A stretch of DNA of 64,000 nucleotides, from assembly GCF_014204945.1 (NCBI RefSeq), contig NZ_JACHMN010000003.1, forward strand, positions 3,030,319-3,094,318, in the 5' to 3' direction. Within the stretch, counting starts at the first letter, position 1; each line of letters starts with the position of its first letter. Below, piece after piece: positions 56,720-64,000 of this stretch. The notes beneath the pieces were generated by a model that saw only the letters and a program-made list of their open reading frames with translations, did no database searches and was not told the origin of the DNA. The translations under genes were made by a program, and so were the position numbers. This DNA is from Allocatelliglobosispora scoriae (GTDB lineage Bacteria > Actinomycetota > Actinomycetes > Mycobacteriales > Micromonosporaceae).

Positions 56720-58168
56720 TCAGTCGGCGGATGTCTGGAGCAGTTCGCGGTACTGCACGACTTGCGGGCGTCGCTGTTCGCGGAGGGGGACGGCTTCGAC
56801 GACGCGGGCGGCGACGGTGAGCGCGATTCGTTTCCGGCGGTGGGTGGGCAGTCGGCTGACGGCGCCATCGGCCTGAGTGATGCCTTCGGTGATGTGTCCT
56901 TCGCGGATGAGGCAATAGGCGCGGTGGAGCCTGATCTGGCAGTGGCTGACGATCTGGGCCGCTGGGTAGAGCTGGAGTGCTCGGTCCTGGGCCGTGTAGG
57001 CGTCGCGGATGCGGCCGCTGTGGGTGAGCACGAACGATTCGGTATGGCGTAGGGACTGTTCGGGCCAACCGAATACGGATTCGGTGAGGGAGCGGACTTC
57101 GTCGGGCAGTGCGTTGAACATCGTTCGCGTTTCGTCGAGGGCGGCTAGCGCGGCTTCGTGGTGCCCCATCATGGCCAGGGTCTGTGCTTTGCCGCCGAGC
57201 AGTTCGATCCGGCCGGCGGTGGGGGAGTCTGGTGTGGTGGCGAGGCCGCGGAGGGCGAGTTCGAGGACGACTGGCAGCGGCCTGTTCTGATATAGGCCGC
57301 CGACGGACTCATGTCCTCGCACCCAGGAGCGGATGGACTCGTCGCCGGATTCGTCGGCGAGGCGGCGGGCGTGCCGCCAGGCGTGACGTGATTCACGGGC
57401 GTAGCCGAGGTCGGTGCATGCCTTGGCGGTGAGAGCGCCGAGGTGGGCGGCGGGTCCGGCGAGTTGGCGGCGGTCCGCGGCCGAGGACCGGCGCATCTGG
57501 TCGATTATCGTGGTGAAGTCGCCGACCAGGTCAAGGAGTAGGTCCTGGCGTGGGGTGGTGAAGTAGGCGTAGCCGTACTCCCAAACGGCTTCATGCCAGC
57601 CGTCCACTGCGGCGGGCGACCGGAGGCCGCCGCCGTCGACTGTCAGCGCGGTGATCCCTTCGGACGCTTGTCCGGTCACAACAGTCGCTAGTGCGGTGAT
57701 AACCGTTCGTCGCAACATTTCTTCAGTCTCACTCACTGGGAGCCGGGGGTCGATCTCCCGGCTGGGCTTCGCTGTGGCGTACGGATCCTGGTCTGACCGG
57801 TCTGGCGTCCGACATGCGCAGGGGGCGGCGTTCGCCGGGTGTCGTGTGCCGCTGACGGCGTCTCTCTTCGCCGCAAAGACCGCTGCTGTGATCTGAGACC
57901 GGTACCGGTTGGCCAGGGAGTCGACGAGGGCGTGCTCGCCGGTGAGCCGGGTCCCGGTGTTGAGGATCTGGTCGCAGTCCTGCCAGAACCGTCGGGGGGC
58001 GTTCTGCCTGCCCGTCTCGACGTTCGCCACGGAGCTGCGACCGTAGTTGATCGCACGGGCCAGGCTGTGCTGGCTGAGCCCGGCGGCCTTGCGCGCGGCT
58101 GTGAGCGCCACACCCAACGCCTCCCGCGCAATGCGTACCTCATCCTCGCTGACCACGAGCCCCTCCAC
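56720..58168 (-). CDS. XRE-family regulator with TPR-like domain (paralogue)
   Basis: 482-aa regulator. Seen: HTH at ~20-65 (GLSQHSLARAINYGRSSVAN, then VETGRQNAPRRFWQDCDQIL), a Pro-rich linker, and TPR-like helices (ALTAKACTDLGYARESRHAW, GGKAQTLAMMGHHEAALAAL, RDAYTAQDRALQLYPAAQI). The HTH and following segment match the 52014 product (AINYxRSxVANVETxRQ, xFWxxCDxxL), so the two regulators share ancestry and perhaps operators. GTG 58168 is the first start; GTG 58156, preceded by GGAGGGG, is equally plausible. It lies upstream of the GNAT gene. Confidence 0.84.
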   Translation of the reverse strand: MEGLVVSEDEVRIAREALGVALTAARKAAGLSQHSLARAINYGRSSVANVETGRQNAPRRFWQDCDQILNTGTRLTGEHALVDSLANRYRSQITAAVFAAKRDAVSGTRHPANAAPCACRTPDRSDQDPYATAKPSREIDPRLPVSETEEMLRRTVITALATVVTGQASEGITALTVDGGGLRSPAAVDGWHEAVWEYGYAYFTTPRQDLLLDLVGDFTTIIDQMRRSSAADRRQLAGPAAHLGALTAKACTDLGYARESRHAWRHARRLADESGDESIRSWVRGHESVGGLYQNRPLPVVLELALRGLATTPDSPTAGRIELLGGKAQTLAMMGHHEAALAALDETRTMFNALPDEVRSLTESVFGWPEQSLRHTESFVLTHSGRIRDAYTAQDRALQLYPAAQIVSHCQIRLHRAYCLIREGHITEGITQADGAVSRLPTHRRKRIALTVAARVVEAVPLREQRRPQVVQYRELLQTSAD

Positions 58169-58629
58169 CCGATTCCCAGCAATCGCGTCGTACCCGATCG
58201 ATCAACCTGGCGCGCTGTTACAGCTTAATGTGGCGGCGGCCGGTATCGACCATGATCGGCGTTCATGGGTGTCATTGGATTGTCAATGAATGCCACGCAT
58301 GGCGCAGGTTCCTCGACCTCTAGATCATGGATGGGCGGAGCGGTCTCGGGAATGCCAGAAATCGGCTGCTCATCCGGCGGCTCACCGGTTTCCGCAATGG
58401 TGTGACGGGTCCGGACGTGCCTGCGGTGGCTGACGGCGGGGCTGTGGTTCGTCGGTATGTGCCGCCACAGTGATCCGCGCGGATCTGGGGGTTGTGACTG
58501 TGCTGTCGGCGGGTGCCAGGGCTGGACTGAGGTGCCGGTGGCGGCTGGCTCGCTATGGTGGGTTCACTCCCGACACTCCCAACTGGTCAAGTCTTTGACT
58601 GGTCAAAACGTTGACCGTAGGGTGTGGGG
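58169..58629. other. Intergenic region before the dnaE operon
   Basis: About 460 bases between divergent genes with no gene recognised. Its right end carries the two palindromic operator sites described next; the left end must hold the promoter for the minus-strand XRE-TPR gene. Confidence 0.45.
58585..58616. promoter_or_regulatory. Two tandem palindromic operators before the dnaE operon
   Basis: GGTCAA-GTCT-TTGACT at 58585-58600 and GGTCAA-AACG-TTGACC at 58601-58616, abutting without a spacer. The second is a perfect palindrome; the first has one mismatch. They end 13 bases before the GTG of the HTH gene. The TTGAC half-sites could also serve as a -35 element. Head-to-tail 16-bp dyads strongly suggest cooperative repressor binding. 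They do not match the actinobacterial SOS box (GAAC-N4-GTTC). Confidence 0.65.
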
Positions 58630-58840
58630 GTGACCGACCCCGAAGCCGTCCCCGAGCTCATTCGGGTAAGAACCGCCGTGACGTCGTTCCGGGATGCCAA
58701 GTCTGAGCTGTTGACCTCGTTGCGGGTTGCGAAGCTGGCGGGGGTGTCGGCCAATCAGTTGGCTCGTGAGTGCGATGGTGTGATGTCGCGGCCGACGGTG
58801 CTGGATGTGCTGAAGTCAGAGGACGGGGAGGCGGCCGGAG

Positions 58841-58848
<8 letters not shown>
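58630..58848 (+). CDS. Small HTH protein coupled to dnaE
   Basis: 72-aa protein. Seen: a charged N-terminal helix (TSFRDAKSELLTSLRVA) and a helix-turn-helix-like core GVSANQLARECDGVMSRPTV followed by LDVLK. The GTG start at 58630 follows TAGGGTGTGGGG. Its stop lies inside the dnaE start region (8-base overlap), so the two are made together. Lying right behind the tandem operators, it may be an autoregulator of the operon. Confidence 0.65.
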
Positions 58849-62370
<3,522 letters not shown>

Positions 62371-62374
<4 letters not shown>

Positions 62375-62691
62375 CCACCGTCGACCTGATGGGAGGAGCC
62401 CAGCTCCCCCCATGCCACCGGTGCACGAGCGAGCTCTACCTCACCGCCCGCACACCGCACCCCACGATGCCCGGCAGCCGCATCGTGGGACTGTGCCCCC
62501 GCTGCGACGCCCGCGACCCCCACGCCCAGCCCCTGCTGGCCTACCTCGCCATCCACGACGGAGTCCAACCCGGGGACGAACGCACCGTCGCCGCCCTGCT
62601 GCACGACTGGACCGTCACGGCCGCCACCCGCATACCCGACCCGGCCGCCTTCGACGACGACCTGCACACCTGGTCCGCCGGCGACCTATAA
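62371..62691 (+). CDS. DUF6300-like zinc-ribbon protein
   Basis: 106-aa protein of unknown role. Seen: two CxxC pairs (PPCHRCTSELYL and LCPRCDARDP), then PLLAYLAIHDGVQPG and a closing FDDDLHTWSAGDL, matching the layout I associate with DUF6300 proteins of actinobacteria. The GTG start at 62371 overlaps the dnaE stop by 4 bases (GTGA), so it is coupled to the polymerase gene. A zinc-ribbon partner of DnaE is possible but unproven. Confidence 0.7.
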
Positions 62692-62797
62692 CAATGCCGA
62701 TGTCGGCAGAATGTCGGCGAACCCCAACAACGTAGAAGACGATCTATGCGCGTGGTTACGGTAAGCCGGTGAATGGGGGTTCACGAAGGGAAACGAC

Positions 62798-63229
62798 ATG
62801 ACAGCACCGACCACCATCCATCCCGCAGCCCTGCTGCCCGACGGCGCGCTCGACATCCTCACCGGCCGCCTCCACAAAGACCACCCCGATCTCGACCTCG
62901 ACCTCTGCGCGCGCATCCAGCGGCAGTCCCTGGAGTTCCTGGCCGCATGCGCGAGCAACCCCGGTACCAGCCTCACCCCCTCGGTGATGGTCGACCTCGG
63001 CTGGCACAACCTCATCCTGCATACCGAGATGTATGCAGCGTTCTGCGACGCAGTCGCAGGCCGGTTCATCCACCACTACCCCTACGACGGCGGACAGAAC
63101 GACCCGAGCGTTCTCGACCGCACCAAGAACCTCATCACCGCCGCCGGCTACACCATCGACGAGCCGCTGTGGGCCCTGAACGCCGCCGACTGCGGCAACG
63201 ACGCCCCCTGCGGCTCGCACGCCCGCTGA
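62798..63229 (+). CDS. Hypothetical protein, GRDP-like helical domain
   Basis: 143-aa soluble protein. Seen: LARIQRQ-type helices (LDLCARIQRQSLEFLAACAS), then MVDLGWHNLILHTEMYAAFC and VAGRFIHHYPYDGG, a Trp-His / His / His-His pattern like the glycine-rich-domain protein family where conserved histidines may bind a ligand. ATG at 62798 follows CACGAAGGGAAACG. It lies 106 bases after the DUF6300-like gene, perhaps the last member of the dnaE transcript. Role unknown. Confidence 0.6.
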   Translation: MTAPTTIHPAALLPDGALDILTGRLHKDHPDLDLDLCARIQRQSLEFLAACASNPGTSLTPSVMVDLGWHNLILHTEMYAAFCDAVAGRFIHHYPYDGGQNDPSVLDRTKNLITAAGYTIDEPLWALNAADCGNDAPCGSHAR

Positions 63230-63594
63230 CCACACCCACCCGCACGCTGAGAGCCAGCGTCATCAAGGTACTCGGCTTCACCATCGGCATACCCCAGCGA
63301 CAAGCGTTTTCGGATGTCTGCTGAATCAGCCGACGTCGACAGGCAGTCGGCATCTTCCCGCCATACGTCACCGCTGACAGGCTACGAGTTGGGGTGACCT
63401 CGGCTCCTGGCACTCAACACACTCACCGCGACCGAACCAACAACCCCATTCACTCGGCCGCAGATGAGGGGTGCGCCGTCGGCAGCTCCCTGCTACCGGC
63501 GGCGTACCCCTTCTCGCAAGATTCTGCGGACCGAGAAGGGTTCTGGCCGGGCTGATCTTGTTCTCGCCCATCCGGTTAATGATCAGATGTGGGC
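63230..63594. other. Gap with no gene recognised
   Basis: About 365 bases, lower in GC than the neighbouring genes, with no protein-like frame and no strong repeat. It separates the dnaE segment from a toxin-cassette fragment, so a recombination junction may lie here. Confidence 0.4.
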
Positions 63595-64000
63595 TTGACT
63601 GGCGTGCGGCCAAAACTGCATATCAATGACGATGCCGCCCTCGCCGACGTGACGGTGACCGACGCGCACGGCCTGAACCCGAAGGTCATCCACACGACGC
63701 AGGAGCACCCCTTCTGGAGCATTGATCAGCGGAAATGGGTTTTGGCTGCAGACTGGTCCCGGGTACTCAGCTGCAGGAGGTTGAGCCGGAACTCGGCCTT
63801 ACCGTGACCTCGGTCGTGACATGGCGCGGCAGCCGGGTCGTGTACAACCTGACGATTCAGGACATTCATACCTACTATGTGCTCGCCGGTAACACGCCCA
63901 TCTTGGTTCACGACACGGGCGGTGGAAATACTCCTCCGATTGCCGTCATTGGGCCGAGCGGCGAAATTATTCCCGCAGTCCCGGCTGGAGCGATAGGCAC
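63595..64000 (+). pseudogene. HINT pre-toxin fragment of a polymorphic toxin, frameshifted, runs off right edge
   Basis: Reads ALADVTVTDAHGLNPKVIHT, TTQEHPFWSIDQRKWVLAAD, then in the next frame LVPGTQLQEVEPELGL, VVYNLTIQDIHTYYVLAGN and TPILVHDTG. These are the standard blocks of pretoxin HINT (autoprocessing) domains, ending in the YYVLAGNTPVLVHN signature. A single C is missing near 63752 (GCAGACTGG for GCAGACCTGG), and the RHS or other body normally upstream is absent. The toxin tip would lie past the window edge (GGGNTPPIAVIGPSGEIIPA follows). It is an orphan cassette or pseudogene. Confidence 0.75.

Noticed and set aside
58585..58616. Reading the tandem dyads as LexA (SOS) boxes
   Set aside because: Half-sites are GGTCAA/TTGACC, not GAAC/GTTC.

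Overview
High-GC actinobacterial DNA, most like Micromonosporaceae or Streptomyces in codon use and gene families. No phylogenetic marker allows a closer call. The window reads as part of a large accessory element (integrative conjugative element or plasmid) or a genomic island. The left third is a conjugation module, and the rest is defence, polymorphic-toxin, enzyme and mobile-element cargo. I see no integrase, att site, tRNA or rRNA gene, CRISPR array or recognisable origin.

Layout. (1) 1-1365: a group II intron with its reverse transcriptase on the minus strand, running off the left edge. (2) 1559-16458: a type IV secretion and transfer module. It holds a VirB2-like pilin, TrbL/VirB6-like membrane protein, PrgI/VirB3-like protein, VirB4 ATPase, coupling ATPase, replication-relaxation family protein, a three-gene GTPase/membrane-protein operon, three unknown proteins and, behind a strong terminator, a transglycosylase-NlpC/P60 wall hydrolase. 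CTGACAG/CTGTCAG motifs recur upstream of three of its transcription units. (3) 16572-24366: a secreted RHS/YD-repeat polymorphic toxin with a deaminase-like tip and one frameshift, followed by two paralogous SUKH-4-like immunity genes. (4) 24.8-33.3 kb: an unknown protein, gene relics, a PAS/GAF protein, a GT2 glycosyltransferase paired with a fused alpha-beta glycyl-tRNA synthetase that is foreign to actinobacteria, and a decayed tnpB. (5) 33.4-38.0 kb: divergent genes for an Hsp70-like membrane protein and a LysM-BTAD protein. (6) 38.4-47.7 kb: defence-like genes. These are an AbiJ-NTD3-type nuclease candidate, a neighbour split by a complete IS3-family element, and a 1403-aa Avs-like STAND NTPase coupled to a 54-aa ORF. 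(7) 47.8-58.2 kb: a five-gene operon (radical SAM enzyme, two related DEDD-exonuclease-like proteins, a thymidylate-kinase-like P-loop enzyme and a NUDIX hydrolase). It is flanked by a divergent XRE-TPR regulator, an epimerase, relics, a GNAT acetyltransferase and a second XRE-TPR paralogue. (8) 58.6-63.2 kb: a small HTH gene overlapping a full-length DnaE, then a DUF6300-like zinc-ribbon gene and a short unknown gene, behind two tandem palindromic operators. (9) The right edge holds a frameshifted HINT pre-toxin fragment.

How it fits together. The transfer genes supply an envelope-spanning channel, a DNA pump, a relaxosome candidate and a cell-wall drill. The cargo is mostly conflict biology: a contact toxin with immunity, a STAND sensor, an abortive-infection candidate and a nucleotide-centred radical SAM operon. 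The best candidate for an undescribed system is the radical SAM / DEDD / DEDD / kinase / NUDIX operon with its XRE-TPR regulator. The GT2-GlyRS pair is second. All functions are inferred by reading the sequence; no database search was run.
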